A stretch of DNA of 64,000 nt, from assembly GCA_016713425.1 (NCBI GenBank), contig JADJPE010000005.1:5554501-5618500 (forward strand), written 5' to 3'. Numbering within the stretch: position 1 is the first letter of the stretch; each line of letters starts with the position of its first letter. Source of the stretch: Deltaproteobacteria bacterium. GTDB lineage: Bacteria > Myxococcota > Kuafuiibacteriia > Kuafuiibacteriales > Kuafuiibacteriaceae. This document shows positions 9,237 to 19,091 of the stretch, one piece after another. The position numbers and the translations under genes are program-made. Below the pieces are notes generated by a model, which worked only from the letters and a program-made list of their open reading frames with translations, was not told the DNA's origin and ran no database searches.

Positions 9237-11142
9237 AAGTGGAGACCTCTTTGTCCATTGGCCAGTGGCGTTTGTCCAACTTCCCGGAGACAAAGAGGGC
9301 AGGAACGAAGGTCGTACCCTCAGGAAAAGGCGCATTTCCCAGCTTCTCGGTCGAGAGGGCACCCGACACCCCCGCCTCGAGAGGCAGCCTCAAGAGTCCG
9401 ATCAAGGTCTCACCCTGCTTGGCAAGCGCGTACACCACCCCATCCGTCGACGGGCCCGACGAGATCATGCCCTCGAGCATCCGCACGCCGTCCTTGTCGG
9501 CGACCGTCGTCAACGCCAAACCCGCACCAACATCCGGTCCTTCGATAGGCCCCGCCGCTTCGAGTCTTGCCGCCAGGAATCGCGCGAGCTGAGACGCGTA
9601 CACGTTGTTCGGCGACCGGCTCAGGATCCCCGCCTCGCGCGCGATCGCCTCATCGAAAGCGCCTAGCCGGTACTCGAGCGTCGCCACGGTGTCTTCGATC
9701 CCATCTCGGGCGTTCGGCTCCGACATCGCCGCCCATGCCGCTTTCGCCGCGGCGAGTGCAAGCTCGAGATCGCGTCGAGATGAGCTCGGATCGATCGCGA
9801 CCAGCCAGGCGAATTGATTCTTGCCCATGGCATCCAACAGGTCGCTGCGTTCCAGCATTTGTGTCGCGCGCTGAAGGCCCGTGTACCGAGGATTGAAGTA
9901 GTTCACCGCCCCCAACCCAACTCCGGTCACGAGCACAATCACCGTAAGACCGGCCAGAGCACGCACATACCACGGCGCATGCTTCGTGGGCGGAAGCGAT
10001 ATCCGAGTCGGAAGCACAACCCAAGTCGCCAAGACACCACTCAGCAACCCGCCAACGTGCGCCGCCATGTCGATGTACGGGAGCGACATCCCGAACTGGG
10101 CGTTCGCCTGAATGATCCCGATCGGCAGCGCCGCATTGACGCCCAGGGTCACGACCCACCAAAAACGGGTCTGCCGGAAGGCAGCCGGGACCATTTTTCG
10201 GATGTGGAGAAGCAAGAACGATCCGAGAAGCCCAAACGCAGCGGTCGAGGCACCAAGCGAGATGCTGCTCGCATTCCATGCGACGGAGACGACCGATCCC
10301 CCGATCGCGGACATCACGTATACGAACAGAAGCCGGTGAGATCGAATCGATCGCTCGATGACGCTCCCCAAATTCCAAATCGCAACCGCGTTCAAGAACA
10401 GGTGGAGCGGAAATCCGTGCAAAAAATTGGCGGTCACGAGCCGGAAGACCTCGCCCGATCGCACCAAGATGGGCGAATTGGCACCGAGCGCCAACAGTGT
10501 CAGCCCGGTCATGTCCGTGAACGCGCCCGAGAGATCCTCGAGTCCGTAGCCCACGACGAGGAGCAGCAGCAAGACCTGGGTGACGGGCGTACGCCCCTGC
10601 GGAATGAACGACAGCGCCTTCGCGCGTCGTTCGAAGAGCTCGAGGCGTTCCGCGCCATCCGCGACAAACGCCGTGACCCGCGCACGAACCTCGGTCATGA
10701 GCCGCTCAACATCTTCTTGGGTCGCAAAAGCGGCCACCGGAATGACGACGCGCCCGTCGCGCGTCCCGATGTGGAGATAAGCCTCTCGCCCGTGCTGCAC
10801 GACCGCCAGATCCACCAGGTCGCGGAAATGAAGCGCAACCTCGCCTTCGCCGCCAGCAGCCACCACGAGCCGATCCGGGAAGACCTCCAGCCAGGGCGCC
10901 GGCTGCTTCGCATGCCGAATCAAGACATAGGCCATGCTTCCCAAGGCTGCGATCAGTCCGACGAGGGCAAACGTGGCAGGAGCGATGCTGGCCGCCACCG
11001 CAGGCCTCAGAACCACCGCAAGAACGAAGACGAGGACCAGGATCGGTACCCCTCTTTGGACCGCACTGCTCAGGCCGGGCTTTTGTAGCTGGAATCTGTA
11101 ACTCGGCACCCTTCCGACCTCGTGGCCGAACCTATGCATCAT
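9208..11142 (-). CDS. Rhomboid-family intramembrane serine protease with TPR-like C-terminal domain
   Basis: A 644-residue membrane protein. Two N-terminal membrane helices (VPILVLVFVLAVVLRPAV and FALVGLIAALGSMAYVLI) precede a soluble domain of about 100 residues. Then comes the six-helix rhomboid core with FLHGFPLHLFLNAVAIWNLG, the catalytic Ser in SLGASTAAFGLLG and the catalytic His in MAAHVGGLLSG. The usual GxSG is GAST here, which is tolerated in the family (GxSx). The last 220 residues are helical, Ala-rich and TPR-like. The gene overlaps the start of guaB1 by 29 bases, so the two are probably one transcript. Substrate unknown. Confidence 0.9.
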   Translation of the reverse strand: MMHRFGHEVGRVPSYRFQLQKPGLSSAVQRGVPILVLVFVLAVVLRPAVAASIAPATFALVGLIAALGSMAYVLIRHAKQPAPWLEVFPDRLVVAAGGEGEVALHFRDLVDLAVVQHGREAYLHIGTRDGRVVIPVAAFATQEDVERLMTEVRARVTAFVADGAERLELFERRAKALSFIPQGRTPVTQVLLLLLVVGYGLEDLSGAFTDMTGLTLLALGANSPILVRSGEVFRLVTANFLHGFPLHLFLNAVAIWNLGSVIERSIRSHRLLFVYVMSAIGGSVVSVAWNASSISLGASTAAFGLLGSFLLLHIRKMVPAAFRQTRFWWVVTLGVNAALPIGIIQANAQFGMSLPYIDMAAHVGGLLSGVLATWVVLPTRISLPPTKHAPWYVRALAGLTVIVLVTGVGLGAVNYFNPRYTGLQRATQMLERSDLLDAMGKNQFAWLVAIDPSSSRRDLELALAAAKAAWAAMSEPNARDGIEDTVATLEYRLGAFDEAIAREAGILSRSPNNVYASQLARFLAARLEAAGPIEGPDVGAGLALTTVADKDGVRMLEGMISSGPSTDGVVYALAKQGETLIGLLRLPLEAGVSGALSTEKLGNAPFPEGTTFVPALFVSGKLDKRHWPMDKEVSTYAVSSPGAR

Positions 11143-11249
11143 CGATCGTCGCGGTCACGCCCAAACCGCAGCGCGTCGCCCCGAGCATCGAGGCTACGAG
11201 GGCTTTCGGCGATGGGGCAACCTGGAGTAGACCCGTGAACGGACCGCGC

Positions 11250-13037
11250 ATGCGCCTTGGACTCGTAAGCTTGCTGCTGCTGGGTATCGACGCGCCGGTC
11301 ACCGAAACCCGCGCCGCACTCGAATCTGCGCCTCAATCTGCGCCCCAATCTGCGCCCACAACAAAGCCGGCGCCGCCTGCCAAGCCAGCGCCAGCGCCAG
11401 CACCCCTGTGGTCCCTGCATCTCCTCCAACGCCTACGGCAAGCATCGGTCCCCGAATCGCTGACCCGTTCCTTGCTGAGAGCCCCCGATCTTCCATCAGA
11501 CGCGCCGAACCAGTTCGCCGCCTACGAGGCGCATTTCATGGCGGGACTTGAGCTTCGACTCAGTGATGGCCTCTTCGTCGAGCTCGGCCTTGACTCAGGA
11601 CTCTTCTCCGCAAGCGCTCATGGCGTCACCCTCGACGGGCGCGCACCCGCCGAAGTCGTCGCCGAAACGCTCATGCTTGGCGAAACGTTCATCGCGGCGC
11701 AAGTGGGTGAGGCGGGCGCACTCGAGATCCGCCTCGGAAAGCTTCGCCCCCATCTGGGCGAAGGCGCCATCTTCAGCGCGTATGGGTTTGGTCTCTTGGC
11801 GGACCTCGACCTGACGCTACTCGACGCGCCCAAGCGCCTTCCTCTTTCGTTTCGAGTTCAAGCCTATCTGCCGGATGGAACCTTCTCAAGGCGTCTCAAA
11901 CAAAGCCCCATCATCGAAGCCGAAGCTGCGCTCCACCTCGGCCGCAACACCGAAGTACGACTCATCGGCGCACTCTTCTTCGACACCCAAGATGTCCTCG
12001 CCCAACTTCTTGGCGAGGCCTTTGGCCGCGGCCGCCTGGAAGCGTTTGGCGACCAGGCCGCCACCATCGCCTCCAACTTCGAGGCAGAATTCGGACCCCT
12101 GTTCGCCGACGAGATCGATCAGATCCTGCTCGACTACGTCGATGCGGCGACAGAGGCCTACAACGCAGGCGACATAGGTTTCCAGGTACGGTCGAGCGGA
12201 TTCCTTGCGTGGACGGGCTTGAGCCTCCGCTGGCGAGTCCAAAGGGAACTCTCCGTGCAACTCACAGCGTTGGCGAGCTTCGGCACGAGCGATCTTCGCG
12301 TGTCGCCCGATGAAGCCCACCGCGCCTTCATCCTCGAGGCTTCGACCCGCCGCCTTCTCCCGGCGCTCACAACAGCCATCGAACGACGACGCCCCGACCT
12401 GTCGAACGCACAGATTGCACGCCTCGCCAGTGCCGCCACCGACCGGCTGGCGCAGGTCATCGAAGCCGAGACGTTCGCCGGAGCCGAAGGCTCGCAGCGG
12501 CTCGCGCTCAATGCCTACTTCGCGCAAGGCCAGATCCAATATCGCCCCATCCGCGCGATCGAGCTGTCGCTCTTCGGCATACTCGCCAGCGGGGATCGCG
12601 GACAAATTACCCAGGGCACGAGCGGGACCGAATCGACCGGCGGCCGAAGCTACCACGGATTCGTGAGTTTGAGCCCGTTCCTCCCCTACACGTCGATCTT
12701 CTTCAATGGCGGCATCGCGACGAACAGCGCATCATCAACCGTCGTGTCGGTTGCGCCTGACGGCGCAGGTCTCGCGGCGGTGGGTCTCAAAGCCGAGACC
12801 CAGGTCCGAGATCTTCTGTTTGCATCATGCACGATCGCGCGCATGCACGCGCTGGCGCCACCGCCAGATACCGGCAAGACGCATTACGGGACGGAGGCCA
12901 ACGTCACCCTCGCCTTCACACCCATCGCCAACGTACAGCCCGAGGTCCAAGGCGCGTTGTTCTTTCCCGGCGGTTACTTCGGAGACGTCCAACGCGGCTA
13001 TCAGTTCATCGTCGGCGCTTCGGCTGATCTCCCCTGA
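11250..13037 (+). CDS. Predicted secreted, outer-membrane-like hypothetical protein
   Basis: A signal peptide (MRLGLVSLLLLGIDAPVTET) starts at the ATG at 11250; an in-frame GTG 15 bases upstream is possible. A short repeat QSAPQSAP and a Pro/Ala spacer follow. The rest, about 560 residues, has alternating hydrophobic strands with aromatic residues and internal symmetry, ending YQFIVGASADLP, as expected of an outer-membrane beta-barrel. No named family recognised. It diverges from the rhomboid-guaB1 pair. Confidence 0.6.
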   Translation: MRLGLVSLLLLGIDAPVTETRAALESAPQSAPQSAPTTKPAPPAKPAPAPAPLWSLHLLQRLRQASVPESLTRSLLRAPDLPSDAPNQFAAYEAHFMAGLELRLSDGLFVELGLDSGLFSASAHGVTLDGRAPAEVVAETLMLGETFIAAQVGEAGALEIRLGKLRPHLGEGAIFSAYGFGLLADLDLTLLDAPKRLPLSFRVQAYLPDGTFSRRLKQSPIIEAEAALHLGRNTEVRLIGALFFDTQDVLAQLLGEAFGRGRLEAFGDQAATIASNFEAEFGPLFADEIDQILLDYVDAATEAYNAGDIGFQVRSSGFLAWTGLSLRWRVQRELSVQLTALASFGTSDLRVSPDEAHRAFILEASTRRLLPALTTAIERRRPDLSNAQIARLASAATDRLAQVIEAETFAGAEGSQRLALNAYFAQGQIQYRPIRAIELSLFGILASGDRGQITQGTSGTESTGGRSYHGFVSLSPFLPYTSIFFNGGIATNSASSTVVSVAPDGAGLAAVGLKAETQVRDLLFASCTIARMHALAPPPDTGKTHYGTEANVTLAFTPIANVQPEVQGALFFPGGYFGDVQRGYQFIVGASADLP

Positions 13038-13091
13038 TACCTAGTCCTGTCCTGATACCTGATGCGCGGGAACAGCCAGGCCACGCGAAGC

Positions 13092-13598
13092 CTAGATGTC
13101 GGCCAGGAGAACCATGAGAAACATCAGATGGTACAGGCAAACACCCAGATAGACCGTGTTGGAGACAACGACGGCCACGGCCGAGATTGGACGCGCTAGG
13201 TACCGCCAAAAAACCGAGACCCCCAGCGAGACGGCAACAACTTTCGCGATCATGAAGAGAACCGGCTCCGCCATGAGCCCCGCCAAGAGGGGATTGGCTT
13301 CCGTGCCAAGCCCGCTTTCAACCCAGACCAGCGTCAGAATCCCGTCGAGCACATTGAGGACGAGCACGAGGCAGATCCCCAGCTTGAGTGACAAGAGCCG
13401 ACCCCGGCCAAGATAGATCGACTCGGTGAGCGCGAGAGGTCCATGCAACTCGCATTGCGCACCCGAAAGGATCGCGGGGGTCGGTGGGGCGGGAGAAGGA
13501 GGCATCGGGCCAGAGGCCGGCACCGACCCAAGCACCGAGCCCGAGCCCGAGACCGAGCCCGAGACCGTGAGCGGCAGCCCTCGTGCCTGAGACATCGA
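13092..13598 (-). CDS. DUF5658-like small membrane protein
   Basis: The C-terminal 110 residues have three or four membrane helices with the pattern LNVLDGILTLVWVESGLG then TEANPLLAGLM and VLFMIAKVVAVSLG, which is the layout of DUF5658 membrane proteins. The N-terminal part is a Gly/Ser/Pro-rich tail. I chose the start at MSQARGLPLT; an upstream start at 13670 (MGRPTCLFC) is possible. Function unknown. Confidence 0.6.
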   Translation of the reverse strand, partial: SMSQARGLPLTVSGSVSGSGSVLGSVPASGPMPPSPAPPTPAILSGAQCELHGPLALTESIYLGRGRLLSLKLGICLVLVLNVLDGILTLVWVESGLGTEANPLLAGLMAEPVLFMIAKVVAVSLGVSVFWRYLARPISAVAVVVSNTVYLGVCLYHLMFLMVLLADI

Positions 13599-13808
13599 TC
13601 GCGCAACAGGGACCAGATTCAACGTCGTCAATGGGACCTCACCGCAGAACAGACAAGTCGGCCGGCCCACACCAGCCTACCTTGGAGCCAATGTCCCATT
13701 TCAGCGGTTATCGGTCGGGCGTGTCCATCGTTGCGTGCGTGACGAACCCAACAACCTCGATCGCGAAGCCAGGAACCGCGGTCAGGCGACCGTTAGACCT
13801 ACGCGGGG

Positions 13809-15248
13809 TCACAGTTGCCAAACGATCGCGCCGGTCGCGCCCAGATACTGGTCGGTCGCGCTCTCAGCCTCGGGTGTGTCGCCAGACACGGCGTTCGTCG
13901 TAATCCCAAACCGGCGAAACTCAACACCCAGCTCCGCCCCGAGGGCCGGCGACCACATGAAACCGCCCGACACCCGTGCCTCCAGTCCCGACCCCGACGC
14001 CCGGGGGAACCAGGCGTCGTCGCCGATCTCGCCGAGTCCGAGCACGAGACGGTAGCCGAACCCTGCGCGAAGGAAAAATGCATCCGAGACCGCGAAGCGT
14101 CCACCCAAACCGAAGCGCAGGAACGAGTATCGGACTTTGGGGACTCCGGGCGCAGCACCACCATCCGCGACATCGATTGCGTAGACGTGCTGACCAAAGC
14201 TCGCCTCGAGCGAAGCTTCGTGATCACCGAGTGGAAGGCGTCCGAGCACGCCAACATCGAAAGCCAAGGCGCGGGTGGGAAACTCCGTGCCCTCGACATT
14301 CTTCGATTTCAAGCCAAGCGCCATCTCGCCCGCAAGAACAAGCCCGATGTGCTGCAAGGCACCTTGCGTAAAGAATGCCGCAGGATAGACCCGAGCTTCG
14401 AGACGCGGCGCAATCCCGAACTTGAGATTGTAGGGCCGCAGAACGCCGCCCGTATCTCCTGCGTACGAAAGCTTTCGCGAAAGGAACAGTAGGCCGAAAC
14501 GGGTCTCAAGCCGCGTGTACGGGGACGTCTTCGAAGCCCCAATCGAAGATCCGCCGCCCTCCGGAGGGCTCTCGGAGGCGGTCCGACTCGGGGCCTCACC
14601 CCCCGACGCGGAGACATCACGCCCCGCGGAGCCTCCCAAAGCCCCATCGACCCCACCCGGCGACCACGGCTTCGAGCCACCATCCGAGGTGGAGGTGCCA
14701 TCCGAGATGCCACTCGTGCTCTCTGATTCCGAGGTCAAGAGCCCCGTCACCGCCGTCCACACCGCGTCGGTCACCGCCTCCGCGAGATCGGCGCTCGACG
14801 TCGACGCCACCGACACTGCGGGCAGCGGCTCGCCATCGGCGCCGCGCATGATCTGGATTGAGGCCTGCCACCCGCCCTTCGCCCCAACACGGGCGGAGAC
14901 CCAGGCCGTAATGTTGAGCGCTTCGGCGACCCGAGCGCGGCCGCTCGGGGTCCTCAGGTTCACGCGCAATCGGCGAGCCGTACGAGACGCCGTCTTTGGG
15001 CTCACAAAGATCACTCGACGCCCCTCGACCGTCAATCCCTTCGCAACGCTCGAGCGAATCGGACGCGCCCTCGGCCCGGCAAAGTTCTCGAGCACGATGT
15101 GCGGCGTTGCCTCGGACTCGCGGGAAGAAGGCTGCGCCCCGAACGCACCTCGAGGCGAAAGAAAGAGCGTCGGGAAGGCAACAAGGAGCAGGCACAGCAC
15201 CGCACCCGCCGGTGCCAGATTCGCCACGCACTTCGTTCTCTTCATCAT
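13809..15248 (-). CDS. Secreted hypothetical protein with C-terminal outer-membrane-like domain
   Basis: A 479-residue protein with a signal peptide (CVANLAPAGAVLCLLLVAFP ending near AFGAQ). Residues 45-180 form an alpha/beta region (HIVLENFAGPRARPIRSSVA then VEGRRVIFVSPKTASRTARR), reminiscent of periplasmic domains that act on nucleotides or peptidoglycan, but not assignable. A Ser/Gly-rich linker follows, then about 220 residues of strand-like sequence ending TGAIVWQL, consistent with a beta-barrel. It sits downstream of sthA on the same strand with a 60-base gap. Confidence 0.55.
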   Translation of the reverse strand: MMKRTKCVANLAPAGAVLCLLLVAFPTLFLSPRGAFGAQPSSRESEATPHIVLENFAGPRARPIRSSVAKGLTVEGRRVIFVSPKTASRTARRLRVNLRTPSGRARVAEALNITAWVSARVGAKGGWQASIQIMRGADGEPLPAVSVASTSSADLAEAVTDAVWTAVTGLLTSESESTSGISDGTSTSDGGSKPWSPGGVDGALGGSAGRDVSASGGEAPSRTASESPPEGGGSSIGASKTSPYTRLETRFGLLFLSRKLSYAGDTGGVLRPYNLKFGIAPRLEARVYPAAFFTQGALQHIGLVLAGEMALGLKSKNVEGTEFPTRALAFDVGVLGRLPLGDHEASLEASFGQHVYAIDVADGGAAPGVPKVRYSFLRFGLGGRFAVSDAFFLRAGFGYRLVLGLGEIGDDAWFPRASGSGLEARVSGGFMWSPALGAELGVEFRRFGITTNAVSGDTPEAESATDQYLGATGAIVWQL

Positions 15249-15308
15249 TCCTGCCTCTCAGATAGTTCTACGACCCAGCGCATCTTCACGTCACGGCGGC
15301 CGGTCGAG

Positions 15309-16733
15309 TCAGTACAAGCGGTTGAGTCCATTGAGCGCGGCCACACGATAGGCTTCGGCCATCGTTGGATAATTGAAGGTCGTGTTCGTGAAGTAGCGAA
15401 TGGTATTGCCTTCACCCGAGTTCGACATGATGGCCTGCCCGATATGGATGATCTCGGACGCTTGATCGCCAAAGCAGTGAATCCCGAGGATCTCGAGCGT
15501 TTCTCGGTGAAATAAAATCTTCAACACACCGACCGTCTGGCCCGTGATCTGCGCTCTCGCCAAGCTCCGGAACTGCGCGTGCCCGACCTCGTAAGGCACG
15601 CCCTCCGCCGTCAACTCCCGCTCGGTGCGGCCAAGGGAGCTAATCTCCGGTGAAGTGTAGATACCGGTCGGGATATTGCGCACGAGCCGGACGTTGCACG
15701 CGCCTTCCACGATGTGTTCGGCGGCGAATCGTCCCTGATCGTAGCTTGCGCTCGCCAACGACGGGTAGCCAACCACGTCCCCTACTGCATAGACGTTCGG
15801 CGCTCGCGTGCGATAGAACTCGTCCACCTCGAGCAGACCTCGGCCGTCGGCCTCGAGCCCAAGAGCTCGAAGCCCGAGATCATCCGTATTGCCGGTGCGA
15901 CCCTGAGCCCAAAGGAGGATATCGGAGCGGATCTTCTTCCCCGACTTCAAGTGAACGGTCACGCCATCAGCGTCGGCCTCAACACGCGAATATTCCTCGT
16001 TGTGGCGAATGAGCACGCCTTGGTCGCGAAGATGGTAGGCCAGCGCGTCCACAATCTCATCGTCGAGAAAAGACAAGAGCTGCGACCGGCTGTTGATCAG
16101 GTTGACCTTCGCTCCAAGGTTGCGAAAGATGCACGCATATTCACATCCGACTACGCCTGCGCCGTAGATGGTCAGCACGTCCGGCGTCTGCGTAAGCGTC
16201 AGAATCGTGTCGCTGTCCTTGATGCATGCGTGTTCGAAATCGACGTCCTCCGGATGATAGGGCCGCGAACCGGGTGCGAGAACGAACTTGTCGGCACGAA
16301 AGATTCGTCGTCGCCCGCCATCGAGCTCCACTTCGACCGCGTCCGGCTCCGTGAAGCGCGCATGCCCATGAACAAGCACGACGTGATTTCGCTGGTAGAA
16401 TTCACGACGCATCGAGACCTGGCGCTGGATGACCGACTCCGCATTCTTGAGGAGCTGCGGGAATCCGAACTGCACGCCTTCGAGGAGCCCCCCCAGCAGA
16501 GGGCTTCGGCGCATATCCAAGAGTGCCCCTACCGAATGACGCAGCGACTTCGACGGAATCGTCGTCGAGTGTGCACATCGCCCACCGACCTGGCGGAGGC
16601 GATCGACGATCGCGACCCGGGCACCACCTTTGGTTGCCCGCATGGCGGCGCCTTCACCGCCGGGCCCCGCGCCGATCACCAATACGTCGAAGCGAGCATC
16701 GTCCGCCACGGTGCCCATCACCATCCCGCCCAT
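15309..16733 (-). CDS. sthA: Soluble (Si-specific) NAD(P)+ transhydrogenase SthA
   Basis: A cytoplasmic FAD enzyme that moves hydride between NADPH and NAD+, balancing the two cofactor pools. The FAD motif is VLVIGAGPGGEGAAM and the redox-site region reads VGGRCAHSTTIPSKSL: only one Cys is present, the SthA hallmark that separates it from lipoamide dehydrogenase. The second nucleotide motif is TIYGAGVVGCEYA, the FAD-closing motif NVYAVGDVVGYPSLAS, and the dimer interface FNYPTMAEAYRVAA. Length, 474 residues, is as expected. Starts at M1, M4 or M6 are all possible. It lies four bases after the methyltransferase stop, so they are probably co-transcribed. Confidence 0.94.
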   Translation of the reverse strand: MGGMVMGTVADDARFDVLVIGAGPGGEGAAMRATKGGARVAIVDRLRQVGGRCAHSTTIPSKSLRHSVGALLDMRRSPLLGGLLEGVQFGFPQLLKNAESVIQRQVSMRREFYQRNHVVLVHGHARFTEPDAVEVELDGGRRRIFRADKFVLAPGSRPYHPEDVDFEHACIKDSDTILTLTQTPDVLTIYGAGVVGCEYACIFRNLGAKVNLINSRSQLLSFLDDEIVDALAYHLRDQGVLIRHNEEYSRVEADADGVTVHLKSGKKIRSDILLWAQGRTGNTDDLGLRALGLEADGRGLLEVDEFYRTRAPNVYAVGDVVGYPSLASASYDQGRFAAEHIVEGACNVRLVRNIPTGIYTSPEISSLGRTERELTAEGVPYEVGHAQFRSLARAQITGQTVGVLKILFHRETLEILGIHCFGDQASEIIHIGQAIMSNSGEGNTIRYFTNTTFNYPTMAEAYRVAALNGLNRLY

Positions 16734-16737
16734 GACG

Positions 16738-17679
16738 CTAGTAGTCGAGCTCCGTTTTCTCGAGAATCACGTAGCGCCGCTCCACGCTGGGCCGCTCGTC
16801 GTCGTGAATGATGCGCAGGGGCCGATTTCGAATGAGCGTCTCGACGTTCGAGCGAGAGTACGCAAAGACTGCGCCCGGAACGTCGGCCGGAGGATGCGGA
16901 GCCGGATACGTGTGCGGCCGGGGCCGGTCGCTGTTCGGGAAATAGAACTCCGCAAACACGCGCCCCCCGGTCACGAGGAACGGCTCGACGAACCCGAGCA
17001 AGGCCCGTGCTTCATCCAGCGTCTGGTGGACAAACATCTTCCGACCCACGACCGTATCGACCGAACCGTGGTGCACCGCGAGCGAGACATGCTTGGAGGG
17101 ATGGAGAAATGTCGCATTTTCGGGGCACACGAGGCGGGCGATCTTGAGTGCTGCAACCGACGCGTCGACGCCCAACCATGTCTTGGCGTAAGGCGCGAAA
17201 CGCTTCGCCATCTCCCCGGCCTGAGCCCCAACCTCAAGGACCTTCTGATCCAGGAGCGCGGGTCCGGAAGCGAAAAAGCCAAGTGACCCCTTGGAAGCGA
17301 ACGACATCGCAAGGAACGCGTCGTAGTCGTCCGGCAACGTCGGTGGGCGTTCCAGTTCCGTGTAATGGCGCAGCAACTCGTCGTACTCACGGGGCAATCG
17401 AGCAAACAGCGCATCGTTCGCGCGACGAATCTCGTCATCATCGACCTGTGGAAACCAAAGCTCCGCGATGTCGTCCTCGAACTCCGCCGGCGGCGCTCCG
17501 TAGCGGATGCGCCTTGATTCATCGACGATGGAGCGCGCCCGCAAGGTTGCATGGTCGGCTGTCCGGCGCTCCGAACGCGCGCTGTCGAGCGCGCTCTTCA
17601 CCGCGTCGCGGACCGTTTCCCGAGACGAGCGCGAAACGGCCATCTCAAACAACAAGGAGGCTACTCGGGTTGGTCGCAT
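16738..17679 (-). CDS. Class I SAM-dependent methyltransferase
   Basis: About 310 residues with a Rossmann methyltransferase core: motif I VLEVGAQAGEMAKRF, the acidic end of strand 2 at TWLGVDAS, and later FLVTGGRVFAEFYFP. The first 100 residues are helical and charged. I place the start at MRPTRV (17679); MAV at 17643 is an alternative. A longer open frame runs upstream through a 14-bp tandem repeat and is probably not translated. Substrate unknown. sthA follows within four bases. Confidence 0.75.
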   Translation of the reverse strand: MRPTRVASLLFEMAVSRSSRETVRDAVKSALDSARSERRTADHATLRARSIVDESRRIRYGAPPAEFEDDIAELWFPQVDDDEIRRANDALFARLPREYDELLRHYTELERPPTLPDDYDAFLAMSFASKGSLGFFASGPALLDQKVLEVGAQAGEMAKRFAPYAKTWLGVDASVAALKIARLVCPENATFLHPSKHVSLAVHHGSVDTVVGRKMFVHQTLDEARALLGFVEPFLVTGGRVFAEFYFPNSDRPRPHTYPAPHPPADVPGAVFAYSRSNVETLIRNRPLRIIHDDERPSVERRYVILEKTELDY

Positions 17680-17759
17680 GAACGACGACGCTAGCCGAAA
17701 GGTCGCCCCTGCTCCAGCCCTAAGCGACCAAGCGCCGAGAAGAAGGCTAGCACGCCCTT

Positions 17760-17871
17760 GGCGGTTGGTTGATGGCGGTTGGTTGATGGCGGTTGGTTGA
17801 TGGCGGCTGGTTGATGGCGGCTGGTTGATGGCAGTTGGTTCGTGGCGGTGGTTTCCTGGCGGCCGGTTGCT
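17760..17871. repeat. 14-bp minisatellite, about 8 units
   Basis: Eight contiguous units of GGCGGTTGGTTGAT. The first three are identical, the next two carry one substitution, and the last three are more degenerate. It fills the gap between minE and the methyltransferase gene on the minus strand. Confidence 0.9.
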
Positions 17872-17901
17872 GGTGCGCAACGAGCGCCCGTCGCCAAGAA
17901 G

Positions 17902-18234
17902 CTACCAGGCAGGTGGGGTCACCGAGGCTTCACTGGCCTTCGGCGCAACGTCGGTCGACCGCTTCTTGAGTGCTTTCGCGTCCACCGGCAGCTCGATGTT
18001 GACCTCGATCGTCGAGAGATCGCCACTCTTCTCGAGCTTCACCTCGACCTGGTCGGAGCCAATGTCAACGTACTTGCAGATCACCGCGACCAGCTCCTGC
18101 TGCAGAAGCGGCAAGAAATCGTGCCCGCCTCGCTGGGCACGTTCATGGGCAAGCAGGATCTGAAGACGCTCCTTAGCATCGCTGGCCGTTCGGCGGGGCG
18201 CGACCGGGAGCCTCAGGAAATCGAACAGCTTCAT
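17902..18234 (-). CDS. minE: Cell division topological specificity factor MinE
   Basis: A 110-residue MinE. The N-terminal membrane-targeting/MinD-stimulating segment (MKLFDFLRL then ASDAKERLQILLAHERAQ) is intact, followed by the dimerising topological-specificity domain (LQQELVAVICKYV through VEVNIELP). MinE displaces MinC from MinD and stimulates MinD ATPase, confining division inhibition to the poles. The start overlaps the minD stop by four bases (ATGA), so translation is coupled. The C-terminal 25 residues, with Lys and Pro, are an extension. Confidence 0.95.
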   Translation of the reverse strand: MKLFDFLRLPVAPRRTASDAKERLQILLAHERAQRGGHDFLPLLQQELVAVICKYVDIGSDQVEVKLEKSGDLSTIEVNIELPVDAKALKKRSTDVAPKASEASVTPPAW

Positions 18235-19052
18235 GCGCTCCTCCGAAGTAGCTTTTGGAAGAAGCCTCGTCGCGGAGCATCCGTGAAGCGATGCTCAACG
18301 TCTTCGCCCAGAAAGCGTCCGACCGCATCCGAGTACGCCTGTCCGGCCGCCGACTTGTCATCGAGGATCACGGGCACGCCGGTATTCGAGGCCCGCAGGA
18401 CCGCCTGGCTCTCGGGGATCACGCCAAGAAGCGGGATCGAGAGGATCTCGAGCACGTCTTCGACCCGCAGCATGTCCCCGCGCTCCACACGCGCCGGGTC
18501 ATAGCGCGAGAGCAGCAGGTGCTGCTTCACAGGCTCGAGATCGAGTTCCGCTCGACGTGACTTTGCGGCCAAGACGCCCAAAATGCGGTCGCTGTCGCGC
18601 ACCGACGAGACCTCTGGATTGGTCACGACGATGGCGTGATCGGCAAAATACAGCGCCATGAGCGCGCCGCGTTCGATACCAGCCGGCGAATCGCAGATGA
18701 TGTAGTCGAACTCCGCCTTCAGCGTATTCAACACCGACTCGACGCCTTCTTTTGTGAGCGCGTCCTTGTCCCGGGTCTGCGAAGTCGGGAGAATGAAGAG
18801 ATTCTCGACGCGCTTGTCCTTGATCAGAGCTTGGTTGAGCTTCGCCTCGTCGTTGATGACGTTGATGAAGTCGAACACAACGCGTCGCTCACATCCCATC
18901 ACCAGATCGAGGTTTCTCAGCCCAACATCGAAATCGATCACCACCGTTCGGTGACCGCGCAGCGCAAGACCGGTGGCCATGGCCGCACTGGAGGTCGTTT
19001 TTCCAACGCCACCCTTGCCGGATGTCATCACGATCACTGTCGACACAATCAA
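18231..19052 (-). CDS. minD: Septum-site-determining ATPase MinD
   Basis: A deviant-Walker ATPase: SGKGGVGKTTSSAAMATGLA with the signature Lys, then VIDFDVGLRNLDLVMGCERR and ICDSPAGIERGA. The C-terminal amphipathic membrane-targeting helix is visible (RGFFQKLLRRSA). At 273 residues it is full length. It binds membrane as an ATP dimer and recruits MinC. It lies between minC (40-base gap) and minE (4-base overlap). Confidence 0.97.
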   Translation of the reverse strand: MIVSTVIVMTSGKGGVGKTTSSAAMATGLALRGHRTVVIDFDVGLRNLDLVMGCERRVVFDFINVINDEAKLNQALIKDKRVENLFILPTSQTRDKDALTKEGVESVLNTLKAEFDYIICDSPAGIERGALMALYFADHAIVVTNPEVSSVRDSDRILGVLAAKSRRAELDLEPVKQHLLLSRYDPARVERGDMLRVEDVLEILSIPLLGVIPESQAVLRASNTGVPVILDDKSAAGQAYSDAVGRFLGEDVEHRFTDAPRRGFFQKLLRRSA

Positions 19053-19091
19053 TACCTCCGAAACTCGATCCTACGACGAAGCGAGCACACT

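Noticed and set aside
16738..17880. Longer methyltransferase starting in the 14-bp repeat
   Set aside because: The extra N-terminus is a translated repeat (INQPPST) with no ribosome-binding site and no similarity to the family.
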